From Janibacter cremeus (lineage in GTDB: Bacteria; Actinomycetota; Actinomycetes; Actinomycetales; Dermatophilaceae): DNA of 64,000 nt. The stretch is from NCBI RefSeq assembly GCF_029395675.1, contig NZ_CP115184.1, positions 3,100,001 to 3,164,000 of the forward strand. The letters are read 5' to 3'. Positions 52,940-61,480 of the stretch are shown here, piece by piece. The first letter of the stretch is position 1. The number at the start of each line of letters is the position of its first letter. Under the pieces are notes generated by a model. It was not told the origin of the DNA. It saw only the letters and a program-made list of their open reading frames with translations, and ran no database searches. The translations under genes and the position numbers were made by a program.

Positions 52940-53509
52940 ATGACCACCGACCTGCCGATGCCGCGCGTGGGCCCCGTGGCCGCCCACGCGCCCAAGCCGA
53001 TGAAGATCGTCCTCAACTGGGGTCGGCGGTACAGCCTGTGGGTCTTCAACTTCGGCCTCGCCTGCTGCGCGATCGAGTTCATCGCCGCCTCGATGGCCCG
53101 GCACGACTTCATCCGGCTGGGCGTCATCCCCTTCGCCCCCGGCCCGCGGCAGGCCGACCTCATGGTCGTCTCCGGCACCGTGACCGACAAGATGGCGCCC
53201 TCGATCCGCCGCCTCTACGACCAGATGCCCGAGCCGAAGTACGTCATCTCCTTCGGGGCCTGCTCCAACTCCGGCGGCCCGTACTGGGACTCGTACTCGG
53301 TGACCAAGGGTGTCGACCAGCTCATCCCCGTCGACGTCTACGTGCCCGGCTGTCCGCCGCGCCCCGAGGCGCTCCTCCACGGGATCATCACCCTCCAGGA
53401 CGCGATCGCTGCAGAGTCGCCCGGCCGGGCGCGCCGCGACAGCGGCCGCACCGTCACCGCCGGCTCCGTGCGGCGCGGCCTCCTGCGACGCCCGGCGAAG
53501 GGGGAGTGA
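52940..53509 (+). CDS. nuoB2: Complex I-like subunit B, second cluster
   Basis: A 189-residue subunit. All four N2 cluster ligands are kept: Cys42-Cys43 ([10 protein letters not shown]), Cys108 (FGACSNSGG) and Cys138 (VPGCPPRPE). The N-terminal 20 residues differ from the first copy and the C-terminus is basic (Arg-rich). Cluster N2 should therefore form. It starts at the ATG at 52940, 4 nt after nuoA2. Confidence 0.94.
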   Translation: MTTDLPMPRVGPVAAHAPKPMKIVLNWGRRYSLWVFNFGLACCAIEFIAASMARHDFIRLGVIPFAPGPRQADLMVVSGTVTDKMAPSIRRLYDQMPEPKYVISFGACSNSGGPYWDSYSVTKGVDQLIPVDVYVPGCPPRPEALLHGIITLQDAIAAESPGRARRDSGRTVTAGSVRRGLLRRPAKGE

Positions 53510-53510
53510 C

Positions 53511-54065
53511 GTGCCCCAGGAGAAGCTCACCGTCGCCCTCGGGGAGTGGCTCGGGGAGGTGCGCGCCGCGCGGGAGCGGGGGTACACCTTCTTCGACTGG
53601 CTGTCCGCGGTCGACGAGAGCGACCGCGAGGAGGACCCCGGCCTCGACGTCGTCTGCCACCTGCTCGACCCGCACCCGGGCCCGGAGCGGGACCTGCGCA
53701 CGCTGCTGCTGCGCACCCGCGTGCCGCTCGGCGTCCCGCTGGCCAGCCTGACCGGCCTCTTCGCCGGGGCGGCGTGGCACGAGCGCGAGACGCACGAGAT
53801 GTTCGGCCAGGAGTTCACCGGCTTCGACGACGGCACCGGGCTGGGCATGCGCCCGCTGCTGCTGCCCGACGGTTTCGAGGGCACGCCGCTGCGCAAGTCC
53901 TTCGTCCTCGCCGCCCGGGCGACCAAGCCGTGGCCCGGCGGCAAGGAGCCCGGTGAGGGTCACTCGAGCACGACGAGGAAGTCGCCGAGCCGTCGCCGCG
54001 TGTCCGCCCCCGGCGTCCCCGGCCCGGAGTGGGGTCCCCGACCCGCGAAGGGGGACGAGCCGTGA
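53511..54065 (+). CDS. nuoC2: Complex I-like subunit C, second cluster (short, no D fusion)
   Basis: A 184-residue protein. The NuoC core is reduced: [26 protein letters not shown] and the diagnostic [23 protein letters not shown]...[18 protein letters not shown]. It lacks the long N-terminus of the first copy, and its last 45 residues are basic and disordered ([12 protein letters not shown]). The GTG at 53511 has GGGGGAG 4-10 nt upstream. It runs straight into nuoH2 with a 4-base overlap, so there is no room for nuoD between them. Confidence 0.88.
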   Translation: MPQEKLTVALGEWLGEVRAARERGYTFFDWLSAVDESDREEDPGLDVVCHLLDPHPGPERDLRTLLLRTRVPLGVPLASLTGLFAGAAWHERETHEMFGQEFTGFDDGTGLGMRPLLLPDGFEGTPLRKSFVLAARATKPWPGGKEPGEGHSSTTRKSPSRRRVSAPGVPGPEWGPRPAKGDEP

Positions 54066-55018
54066 GCCTGCTCGAGATCACCCTGCGCTCCCTCGCCGCG
54101 CTCGCGGCCGTGCTCGTCCTGCCCCTGGTCGCGGGGCAGACGGAGCACAAGGTCATGGCCCACATGCAGGGCCGGCTCGGCCCGATGTACGCCGGCGGCT
54201 TCCACGGCTGGGCACAGCTCCTCGCCGACGGGGTGAAGTTCGTCCAGAAGGAGGACATCACCCCCGCTGCGGCCGACCAGCGCATCTTCCGCCTCGCCCC
54301 GGCGATCGCGCTCGTCCCCTACGTCGTGGCCATGGCCCTGCTGCCGATCCACCCCGGCGTCGCCGCGGCGGAGGTCCCGGCGAGCCTGCTGCTCGTCCTC
54401 GCCGTCATCGGGGTCGGTGTCCTCGGCGCCCTCGTGGCCGGGTGGGCCAGCGCGAACAAGTACGCCCTCATCGGCGGGATGCGCGCTGCCGCGCAGCTGC
54501 TCGCCTACGAGCTGCCGCTCGTGCTGTCCGTCGCCTCGATCGCCATGGCCGCCGGGACCCTGTCGCTCGCCGGTGTCATCGCGGCGTGGTCCCCGTGGTG
54601 GCTGCTCTGGCAGCTGCCCGGCGCGGTGGTCTTCCTCGTGGCCGCGACCGCGGAGCTGCAGCGACCCCCCTTCGACGCACCGATCGCCGACAGCGAGGTC
54701 GTCATGGGCCCGCTGACGGAGTACACCGGGCTGCGCTTCGCCTTCTTCATGCTCGCCGAGTACGCCGGCATGGTCGTCATGGGGCTGCTCTTCGGCATCC
54801 TCTGGCTCGGCGGGTGGCAGGGCCCCCTGGCCGAGCAGCTCGGCTGGCTGTGGACCCTGGCCAAGGGGTCGCTCGTCGTCCTCCTCATCATCTGGATGCG
54901 GGTCTCGTGGCCGCGGCTGCGCGAGGACCAGCTCCAGCGCCTGGCGTGGACGGTCCTCGTCCCGCTGGCCCTCGCCCAGCTCGCACTGACAGCCGTAGGG
55001 GTGGTGATCGTCGGATGA
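54062..55018 (+). CDS. nuoH2: Complex I-like subunit H, second cluster
   Basis: A 318-residue membrane subunit with eight helices, close to the minimal NuoH length. [41 protein letters not shown] and [18 protein letters not shown] are well kept. The quinone-channel loop reads [40 protein letters not shown]: the acidic run of the first copy (LAEGEGELV) is reduced to one Asp and one Glu, suggesting altered quinone coupling. GTG start at 54062 overlapping nuoC2. Confidence 0.93.
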   Translation: MSLLEITLRSLAALAAVLVLPLVAGQTEHKVMAHMQGRLGPMYAGGFHGWAQLLADGVKFVQKEDITPAAADQRIFRLAPAIALVPYVVAMALLPIHPGVAAAEVPASLLLVLAVIGVGVLGALVAGWASANKYALIGGMRAAAQLLAYELPLVLSVASIAMAAGTLSLAGVIAAWSPWWLLWQLPGAVVFLVAATAELQRPPFDAPIADSEVVMGPLTEYTGLRFAFFMLAEYAGMVVMGLLFGILWLGGWQGPLAEQLGWLWTLAKGSLVVLLIIWMRVSWPRLREDQLQRLAWTVLVPLALAQLALTAVGVVIVG

Positions 55019-55611
55019 CCCGGCACGAGCACGCTGACAGCACGCCGGAGCCGACCCGCGGTCGGGCGGCCGGTGCCGGCCGGCGGGACGGCGGGACCGG
55101 TTTCGTCCCGGGGCTGGTCTCGGGGATGGCCGCGACCGCGAAACAGCTGGTCAGCCGGCCGCACACCGCGGAGTACCCGGACGTCGCGCCCGAGCTGCCG
55201 GCGCGCTCGCGCGGCGTCATCGCACTCATCGAGAGCAACTGCACCTCGTGCATGCTCTGCGCCCGCGAGTGCCCGGACTGGTGCATCTACATCGACTCGC
55301 ACAAGGAGGAGGTCCCGCCGCCGAAGGAGGGTGGGCGCACCCGCCAGCGCAACGTCCTCGACCGCTTCGCCATCGACTTCTCGCTGTGCATGTACTGCGG
55401 CATCTGCGTCGAGGTGTGCCCCTTCGACGCCCTCTTCTGGAGCCCGCAGTTCGAGTACGCCGAGACCGACATCCGCGACATGCTCCACGAGAAGGACCGG
55501 CTCGGGCAGTGGGCCGAGGAGGTCCCGGCCCCGCCCGAGCTCGACCCCGCCGCCGCGGACCCGCCGGAGGTGACGGCAGCCAACAAGCCGACGCGCAGAG
55601 GGCGCCGATGA
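55015..55611 (+). CDS. nuoI2: Complex I-like subunit I, second cluster
   Basis: A 198-residue ferredoxin-like subunit. Two 4Fe-4S clusters are predicted: Cys76, 79, 82, 86 ([12 protein letters not shown]) and Cys125, 128, 131, 135 ([12 protein letters not shown]). Both sets are complete, so electrons can reach N2 in NuoB2. The N-terminal 30 residues are polar and the C-terminus is Pro/Ala-rich. ATG at 55015 overlapping nuoH2. Confidence 0.94.
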   Translation: MTRHEHADSTPEPTRGRAAGAGRRDGGTGFVPGLVSGMAATAKQLVSRPHTAEYPDVAPELPARSRGVIALIESNCTSCMLCARECPDWCIYIDSHKEEVPPPKEGGRTRQRNVLDRFAIDFSLCMYCGICVEVCPFDALFWSPQFEYAETDIRDMLHEKDRLGQWAEEVPAPPELDPAAADPPEVTAANKPTRRGRR

Positions 55612-56120
55612 CGGGTCTCGATCTCGCCTTCGCCGCCACCGGTCTCATCACCGCCGCCGCAGGTGCGATCGCGGTCACGACACGCCAGGTCGTCCACTCC
55701 GCCCTGTGGCTCGTCGTCGCGCTCCTCGGCCTCGCCGGCTGCTACCTCGTCCTCGGCGCGGAGCTCGTCGCCCTGATCCAGGTCCTCGTGTACGTCGGGG
55801 CCGTGGTCGTCCTCGTGATCGTCGCGCTCATGCTCACCCGGGCACCGATCGGCCGGCGGGCGGAGCACTCCACCTCGCGTGGGCACCGCGCGCTCGCGGC
55901 CCTCGTCGGCGCGGGGACCGCCGGGCTCATCGCCGCGGTCCTGCTGCCGACGGCCGCCCGCGTGGAGGTGCGGCCCGGGGGCACCGCCGAGCTCGGGCGG
56001 CAGATCTTCTCCACCTGGGTGTGGCCCTTCGAGCTGCTCTCGCTGCTGCTCCTGGCCGCGCTCGTCGGAGCCTTCGCGGTGTCCGGCCTGACCGGGGCGA
56101 AGGGGGAGGAGCCGCGATGA
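55608..56120 (+). CDS. nuoJ2: Complex I-like subunit J, second cluster
   Basis: A 170-residue membrane subunit with five helices. The conserved helix-3 element is [25 protein letters not shown]. It lacks the long polar tail of the first NuoJ. ATG at 55608 overlapping nuoI2 by 4 bases. Confidence 0.92.
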   Translation: MTGLDLAFAATGLITAAAGAIAVTTRQVVHSALWLVVALLGLAGCYLVLGAELVALIQVLVYVGAVVVLVIVALMLTRAPIGRRAEHSTSRGHRALAALVGAGTAGLIAAVLLPTAARVEVRPGGTAELGRQIFSTWVWPFELLSLLLLAALVGAFAVSGLTGAKGEEPR

Positions 56121-56416
56121 TCCACGCCGCCGGTCCGTACCTGCTCGCCAGCGTCCTCGTGGGCCTGGGGCTCTACGGGATCCTCGCCCGGCGCAACGCC
56201 GTCCTGGTCCTCGTCGGCACCGAGCTGCTCATCGCCGGGGGCAGCCTGCTGCTCGTCACCGCCGGGGCGCTCGGACGTGACGAGGCCTGGTCCGGCCAGG
56301 TGCTCACGCTCTTCGTCATCACCATCGCGGCCGCCGAGGTGGTCATCGCCCTGGCCGTCATCGTCGCCGCCTACCGGCGTCGCGGCACCATCGACCTGGC
56401 CGAGGACGCAGCGTGA
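56117..56416 (+). CDS. nuoK2: Complex I-like subunit K, second cluster
   Basis: A 99-residue three-helix subunit. The membrane glutamates are kept in VLVGTELLIAGGSLLLV and TIAAAEVVIALAVIVAAYRRRG. GGGGGAGG upstream of the ATG at 56117 is a strong ribosome binding site. It overlaps nuoJ2 and nuoL2. Confidence 0.93.
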   Translation: MIHAAGPYLLASVLVGLGLYGILARRNAVLVLVGTELLIAGGSLLLVTAGALGRDEAWSGQVLTLFVITIAAAEVVIALAVIVAAYRRRGTIDLAEDAA

Positions 56417-58281
56417 CGGGCACGACGACCGCGACGATCCTCGTCCTCCTCCCCGCGGGCACGGCCGCCCTCGTCCTCGGGCTGGCGCGGCACGCCGTCC
56501 TCGCCGGCATGCTCGCGATCCTCGGGTCCGTCGCCTCCCTCGTCGTCTCGGTCGTGGCGCTCGCCGGCGCCGGTGCCGGGGCGGCCGGGGACCCCTTCGC
56601 CGACCGCCGAGCCACCGGCGGTGACCTGGTGGTCGGCGGGGTGGACCTGCCCCTCGCCCTCGGGCTGTCGAGCACCAGCGCCTTCCTCGTCCTGACGGTC
56701 TCCCTCGTCGTCGCGGCCGTGCAGACGTACTCGGCGTGGTTCCTGGCCGACGACGACCGCCGCGGGGTCTTCCACGCGACCATCGCGCTCTTCGCCGGGG
56801 CGATGACCCTCGTCGTCCTCTCCTCGGACCTCGTCCTGACGGTCGTCGGCTGGGAGGTCATGGGCTGGTGCTCCTACCTGCTCATCGGCCACTGGTCGCG
56901 GCGGCCGGCACCCCGCCGCGCGGCGCACACCGCCTTCATGGTCACCCGCCTCGCCGACGTCGGGCTCCTCCTCGGCATGGCGGTGCTCATCGCCGGAGCC
57001 GGCACCACCGGGCGGGCCGAGGCCATCGAGCACTGGACCTCCGCGGGCGACCCGGCGCTGCGCTCGACCGCCCTGGTCCTCGTCGTCATCGGGGTCCTGG
57101 GCAAGTCGGCGCAGCTGCCCTTCCACGACTGGCTGCTCGACGCGATGGAGGGTCCGACGCCGGCCTCCGCCCTGATCCACGCCGCGACGATGGTCGCCGC
57201 CGGCACGGTCGTGCTGGGGCAGCTCTTCCCGGTGCTCGTGCAGGCCGACGCGGCGCGCACGGTCCTGGGCGTCTCCGTCGCGGTGACCATGCTCCTCGCC
57301 GCGCTCCTCGCCCTCGTCGAGCCGGACCTGAAGCGCCTGCTCGCCTGGTCGACGATCAGCCAGATCGGGGTCATGCTGGCCCCGCTCGCCGCCGCCGGTA
57401 CCGGACCCGCGGTCGGCAGCGCCCTGGGTCACCTCTACGGGCACGCGATCTTCAAGGCCCTGCTCTTCCTGACCATCGGCTGGCTCGCCGTGACCGGCGG
57501 CTCGACCCGCTGGGAGACGCTCCTCGGCACCGCCCGCACGCACCCCGTGGCGCTCTTCGCGTGGGGTGCCGGACTCCTCTCCCTCGCGGGGGTCCCGCTC
57601 GTGCTCGGCGGCGTCACCAAGGAGCACGTCATCGCCGCGGTCGCGCAGGACTCCGACTCCCGCGCCGGGGTGGCCGGCCTCGTCCTGGCCAGCCTGCTCG
57701 TGACCGCCGTGGTCACCGCCGCGTACGCCACCCGGGCGTTGCTCGTGGCCGTGCGGGACGAAGGGAGGGTCGGCCCGCGCGCCGTCCGCGCCCGGGCGGT
57801 GATGCCCGGCGCCGTCGCCGGCATCCTCGTCGTCCTCGGTGTCGCCAGCATCCTCGGCGGGATCGCGCTCGGCGTGCGCCTGCCGCGGGCGGGGGAGGTT
57901 CCCCTCCTGCTCTTCATCGGCATCCTCGCGCTCGTCCTCCTCGGCATCGCGGTCGGTTACCTGCTCGACGCCACCGGTCTGCAGAGCCGACTCGTCGAGG
58001 GGCGTCCCGGCGCACTCGTGGGGCAGGGGCTGCACGTCCGGCGACTGCAGGAGCTGGTCGTCGTGCGCCCGGTCCTGGCCCTCGCGCGGTTCGTCGCCTT
58101 CCTCGACCGGGAGGTCATCGACAGCTACGTGCGCGCTGCTGCCTCGGCTGCGCTCGGCGTGGGCGAGGCCGGCACGCGGGCCCATGCCCGCTCCCGCCCC
58201 ACGACGGGCCTCGCCCTGCTGGGGGTCGGCGTCCTCCTCGTCGTCGGTCTCGGCGTGCTCGCCCTGCGGGGGGCCCCGTGA
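56413..58281 (+). CDS. nuoL2: Complex I-like subunit L, second cluster
   Basis: A 622-residue antiporter-like subunit. Proton-path elements are kept: VVGWEVMGWCSYLLIGHW (Glu), [42 protein letters not shown] (Lys/His) and PDLKRLLAWSTISQIGVML. The C-terminal lateral-helix region (after RRLQELVVVRPVLALARFVAFLDREVIDSYVRAAA) is present, so it is a true NuoL rather than an Mrp antiporter subunit. GTG start overlapping nuoK2. Confidence 0.93.
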   Translation: MTGTTTATILVLLPAGTAALVLGLARHAVLAGMLAILGSVASLVVSVVALAGAGAGAAGDPFADRRATGGDLVVGGVDLPLALGLSSTSAFLVLTVSLVVAAVQTYSAWFLADDDRRGVFHATIALFAGAMTLVVLSSDLVLTVVGWEVMGWCSYLLIGHWSRRPAPRRAAHTAFMVTRLADVGLLLGMAVLIAGAGTTGRAEAIEHWTSAGDPALRSTALVLVVIGVLGKSAQLPFHDWLLDAMEGPTPASALIHAATMVAAGTVVLGQLFPVLVQADAARTVLGVSVAVTMLLAALLALVEPDLKRLLAWSTISQIGVMLAPLAAAGTGPAVGSALGHLYGHAIFKALLFLTIGWLAVTGGSTRWETLLGTARTHPVALFAWGAGLLSLAGVPLVLGGVTKEHVIAAVAQDSDSRAGVAGLVLASLLVTAVVTAAYATRALLVAVRDEGRVGPRAVRARAVMPGAVAGILVVLGVASILGGIALGVRLPRAGEVPLLLFIGILALVLLGIAVGYLLDATGLQSRLVEGRPGALVGQGLHVRRLQELVVVRPVLALARFVAFLDREVIDSYVRAAASAALGVGEAGTRAHARSRPTTGLALLGVGVLLVVGLGVLALRGAP

Positions 58282-59873
58282 TCGGCCTCGCCTGCGCGCT
58301 GCCGCTGCTCGCCGGAGTCGTCCTGCTCGGCGGGGGGACCGAGATGTCCGGGCGCACCGCGGCCCGTGCCGGCATCGCCGCCTCCCTGGTGACGCTCGTG
58401 CTCGTCGGCGCCGCCTGGGCCACCGACGCGGTCGTCGACATCGCGTGGCTGCCGGCGCTCGACCTGCGGCTGCACCTCGGGCTGGACGGGATCAGCGGCC
58501 CGCTGGCCGTCCTGGCGGCCCTGGTCACGGCGGCTGCCTGCACGACCCTCCTTGCCGAGCGTCCCCGCGGCGGCAGCGGGGCGACCTTCGTCGGCTGCCT
58601 CCTGCTCACCCTCGGCGGGGCGGTGGCCACCTTCGCCGCCAGGGACGCCCTCCTCTTCGTCATCGCGTTCGAGCTCGTGCTCGTCCCGATGTGGGTGCTC
58701 ATCACCCGGTTCGGCGACGACCGTGACCCGCAGGCCCGGCGCGAGGCGGGCGCGCGCTTCGTCATCTACACCGGGACCGGCTCCACGCTCATGCTCCTGG
58801 GGGTGCTGCTGCTCGTCGCCCGGGCCGGCACCGCCGACCTCGCCGCCCTCGGCGCCGCCCGGGGCGACGGGCTCGACGCCGGCACCCAGCTGGTCATCGC
58901 CGTGCTGCTCACGCTCGGTCTGGCGGTCAAGGTCCCGGTGTGGCCACTGCACTCGTGGCTGCCGCTGGCCCACACCACCGCACCGACCGCGGGCTCGATG
59001 CTGCTCGCGGCCGTGCTGCTGAAGATGGGCACCTACGGGTTGGTCCGGCTGCCGCTGGCCACCGTGCCCGACGGCTTCGCGCGCATCGCGCCCGCCCTCG
59101 CGGTCTGCGGTGTCATCGGCATCATCTGGGGTGGGCTCGTCTGCCTCGTCGAGCGCGAGCTGAAGCGCCTCATCGCCTGGTCCTCGATCGCGCACATGGG
59201 CTTCGTCGCCCTCGCCCTGGCCACCGGGACGGCGACCGGCGTGACCGCCGCGCTGTACGGCAACCTCGCCCACGGCCTGATCTCCGCGCTGCTCTTCCTC
59301 GTCGTCGGGGGGCTGAAGCACCGCTGGGGCGGCGACGACCTGGACATCCCGCGACCGGCCCTGCGCGACCACGCACCCGTGACCGGACTGCTGCTGCTCA
59401 CCGGTCTGGCCGCCGGTCTCGGCCTGCCCGGTCTCGCCGGCTTCTGGGGGGAGTTCCCCGCGATCATCGCGGCCCTCGACCCGGGCGAAGGGAGGTCCGC
59501 CGCCCTCTTCGCCGCCTGCGCCGCGGTGGCCGCGGCCGGCGCGGTGCTGGCCGCCGCCTATGCCCTGCGGGTGGCCCGCCTCGTCTGGCTCGGCGAGGGG
59601 TACCTCGACGCGCCGCCCGACACGGGTCCCGACGCCGGGCCCGCGCCGGACCCCGACACGGAAGCCGACACTGACGCGGGCGGGACCGCGGACACCCGGA
59701 CGATGCCCGTCGCCGCGTCGGAGATTGCCGGAGTGGGCCGTAGCGGCGAGCTCGGCCGGGCCGAGACAGTCCCCGGCCTCGCCCTCGCCCTCGCCGTCCT
59801 CGTCCTCGGTGTCGCGCCGGTGCTCGTGCTCGTCGTCACCGAGCCCGCCCTGACCGCGGTGGTGACCCGATGA
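58278..59873 (+). CDS. nuoM2: Complex I-like subunit M, second cluster
   Basis: A 531-residue antiporter-like subunit. FVIAFELVLVPMWVLITRFG (Glu), LAVKVPVWPLHSWLPLAHTTAPTAGSMLLAAVLLKMGTYGLVRLPL (Lys channel) and RELKRLIAWSSIAHMGFVALAL are standard. Between the last two helices is an acidic insert (nucleotides of about 59605-59770) rich in Asp, Pro and Thr with PPDTGPDAGPAPDPDTEAD, absent from typical NuoM. GTG start at 58278 overlapping nuoL2. Confidence 0.93.
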   Translation: MIGLACALPLLAGVVLLGGGTEMSGRTAARAGIAASLVTLVLVGAAWATDAVVDIAWLPALDLRLHLGLDGISGPLAVLAALVTAAACTTLLAERPRGGSGATFVGCLLLTLGGAVATFAARDALLFVIAFELVLVPMWVLITRFGDDRDPQARREAGARFVIYTGTGSTLMLLGVLLLVARAGTADLAALGAARGDGLDAGTQLVIAVLLTLGLAVKVPVWPLHSWLPLAHTTAPTAGSMLLAAVLLKMGTYGLVRLPLATVPDGFARIAPALAVCGVIGIIWGGLVCLVERELKRLIAWSSIAHMGFVALALATGTATGVTAALYGNLAHGLISALLFLVVGGLKHRWGGDDLDIPRPALRDHAPVTGLLLLTGLAAGLGLPGLAGFWGEFPAIIAALDPGEGRSAALFAACAAVAAAGAVLAAAYALRVARLVWLGEGYLDAPPDTGPDAGPAPDPDTEADTDAGGTADTRTMPVAASEIAGVGRSGELGRAETVPGLALALAVLVLGVAPVLVLVVTEPALTAVVTR

Positions 59874-61456
59874 CGCCGAGCGCCGCGCCCCCGCAGATCG
59901 ACGTCCTGGTCGCCGGCCCCGTCCTCGCCCCGGCGATCGGCGCCGTGCTCGTCCTCGCCATGGACGCCCTCCGGCCGCACCGACGCACCCCGGCCCTGGT
60001 TGTCGGGGCGCTCGCCCTGCTCCTGGGACTCGGTGCGGCGATCTCCCTTCGCCTGCGGTCCGTGAGCGAGGGGGATCTGGGCACGGTCTGCCTGCCCGGC
60101 GACCCGGCCCTCCGGCTGGCCGCCCCCGAGGGGAGCGAGGTCGGTCACTGCCTGCTGCAGGTCGGGCCGTCGGGTGCGCTCCTGCAGGCGCTGGCCGCGG
60201 CCGCCGGGCTGGCCGTGCTCGCGCTGCTGGGTGGTTTCGAGGCTCGGCCGCGGGGCGGCCTCACGCCTCAACCACCGGGTGTGGCTCGCGGCCTCACACC
60301 TCAACCGCCGGTCCCTGAGGTGCGACGAAGGAGCCTCGAAGGGACTCCCGAGGCGGACGTCGGGGTCGAGACCGCGCTGCTGCTGGCGACCGTCACCGGT
60401 GCGACCACCGTGGCCGTCGCCCACGACCTCGGCACATGGCTCGTCGGCCTGGAGCTGGCCACGCTCCCGGTGGTCGCGCTGGCCGTGCTGCGCGGCGGCG
60501 CCCGGGACAGCGGTGCGATGCAGCTGATCATGACCTCGATCAGCTCCTTCGGCGTGGCCGTCGTCGGCGCCGGGCTCTGGGCCACCGCCACCGGCAGCAT
60601 CCGTCTCGGGGGAGGGGCGGCCTGGTCGGCGTGGCAGGAGGACGGGACCCGTGCCGTGCTCACCCTCGCGCTGGTGCTGCTGCTCGCGTCCGTCGCCTTC
60701 AAGCTCTCCCTGGTGCCCTTCCACGCGTGGACGCCGGCCACCTACCCGCGCGCCGGCGCCGTCGTGACGATGCTCCTCGCGAGCGTCTCCGCGATCGCGG
60801 CCGTGGGGGCACTCATCGCCGTCATGGAGGGCGCCGCCGGCGTCCTGCCCGACCTCGTCCCGGTGATCGGGGTGCTGGCCGTGTCCTCCATGCTCGTCGG
60901 TGCCCTCCTCGCGCTGCGGGCGAGTGACCCCCTTCGCCTCATCGCCTGGTCCGCGGTCACCCAGGGCGGCTGGGTGGTCGCCCCGCTCGCGGCGGGCGAC
61001 ACCGACGCGGCCATCGGCTACCTGGCGGTCTACGTCGTCGCCGTCACCACCGTCCTCGCCGTCGTCGCCGACCTCTCACCCGACGGCGGCCGCACGCTCG
61101 CGGACGACCGCGGGCTGCTGCGGCGCCGCCCCGTCCACGCCGCCCTCCTCGGGATGGGGCTGCTCACCCTCGCCGGCCTGCCGCCCGGGGTCGCCGGCCT
61201 GCTCGCGAAGTTCGTCGCGCTGCGCCCCCTCGCGGACGCCGGGCTGTGGTGGATCGCCCTGCCGGCCGTCCTCGCCGCAGCCCTCGGCTTCGCCGTCTAC
61301 CTGCGCTGGCTGGCGCTGGTGCTCCTGCCCGAGCGGACCCCGCGCGAGCCGGAGGCCGTCACGCGGACCGGCACGGGCGTCGCCGCCGTCGCCGGCCTCG
61401 TGCTGCTGACCGCCACGGTCCTGCCGGTGCTGCTGCTGGGCGCGGGAACGAGATGA
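59870..61456 (+). CDS. nuoN2: Complex I-like subunit N, second cluster (with repeat-derived insert)
   Basis: A 528-residue antiporter-like subunit. Conserved: LVGLELATLPVVALAVLRGG (Glu), FKLSLVPFHAWTPATYPRAGAVVTMLLASVSAIAAVGALI (Lys channel) and DPLRLIAWSAVTQGGWVVAPL. Residues 121-162, in a loop between hydrophobic helices, are encoded by adjoining palindromic repeats and read as Arg/Gly/Pro-rich GGFEARPRGGLTPQPPGVAR and so on, with LTPQPP occurring twice. The frame is kept, so the insert appears tolerated. ATG at 59870 overlapping nuoM2; it is the last nuo gene, 24 nt before htpX. Confidence 0.92.
   Translation: MTPSAAPPQIDVLVAGPVLAPAIGAVLVLAMDALRPHRRTPALVVGALALLLGLGAAISLRLRSVSEGDLGTVCLPGDPALRLAAPEGSEVGHCLLQVGPSGALLQALAAAAGLAVLALLGGFEARPRGGLTPQPPGVARGLTPQPPVPEVRRRSLEGTPEADVGVETALLLATVTGATTVAVAHDLGTWLVGLELATLPVVALAVLRGGARDSGAMQLIMTSISSFGVAVVGAGLWATATGSIRLGGGAAWSAWQEDGTRAVLTLALVLLLASVAFKLSLVPFHAWTPATYPRAGAVVTMLLASVSAIAAVGALIAVMEGAAGVLPDLVPVIGVLAVSSMLVGALLALRASDPLRLIAWSAVTQGGWVVAPLAAGDTDAAIGYLAVYVVAVTTVLAVVADLSPDGGRTLADDRGLLRRRPVHAALLGMGLLTLAGLPPGVAGLLAKFVALRPLADAGLWWIALPAVLAAALGFAVYLRWLALVLLPERTPREPEAVTRTGTGVAAVAGLVLLTATVLPVLLLGAGTR
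60230..60276. repeat. REP-like palindrome inserted in nuoN2 (first element)
   Basis: GGTGGTT (60230-60236) and AACCACC (60270-60276) are perfect inverted arms, with GAGGC/GCCTC continuing the stem after a 2-nt bulge. The form GGTTTCGAGGC...GCCTCAACC is the same as the palindrome at 46506-46548. It is wholly within the coding sequence. Confidence 0.65.
60297..60344. repeat. REP-like palindrome inserted in nuoN2 (second element)
   Basis: ACACCTCAACCGCCGG repeats the right end of the first element. Then GTCCCT...AGGGAC (60311-60344) encloses GAGG/CCTC. Its arms CTGAGGTGCGA and GAGCCTCGAAGGG recur in menE at 11441-11483. The length of the whole insertion keeps the reading frame. Confidence 0.6.
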
Positions 61457-61480
61457 CCCTCCTTCGGCGTTGGGACTGAC

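Noticed and set aside
53511..54065. Hidden or frameshifted nuoD in the second nuo cluster
   Set aside because: nuoC2 has a complete C-terminus and overlaps nuoH2 by 4 bases. None of the NuoD motifs ([18 protein letters not shown]) appears in any frame between 52.5 and 61.5 kb.
1418..60943. CGAAGGGGG as an FtsK-orienting (KOPS-like) sequence
   Set aside because: Copies are almost equally frequent on both strands within one 64-kb stretch, whereas orienting sequences are strongly strand-biased.
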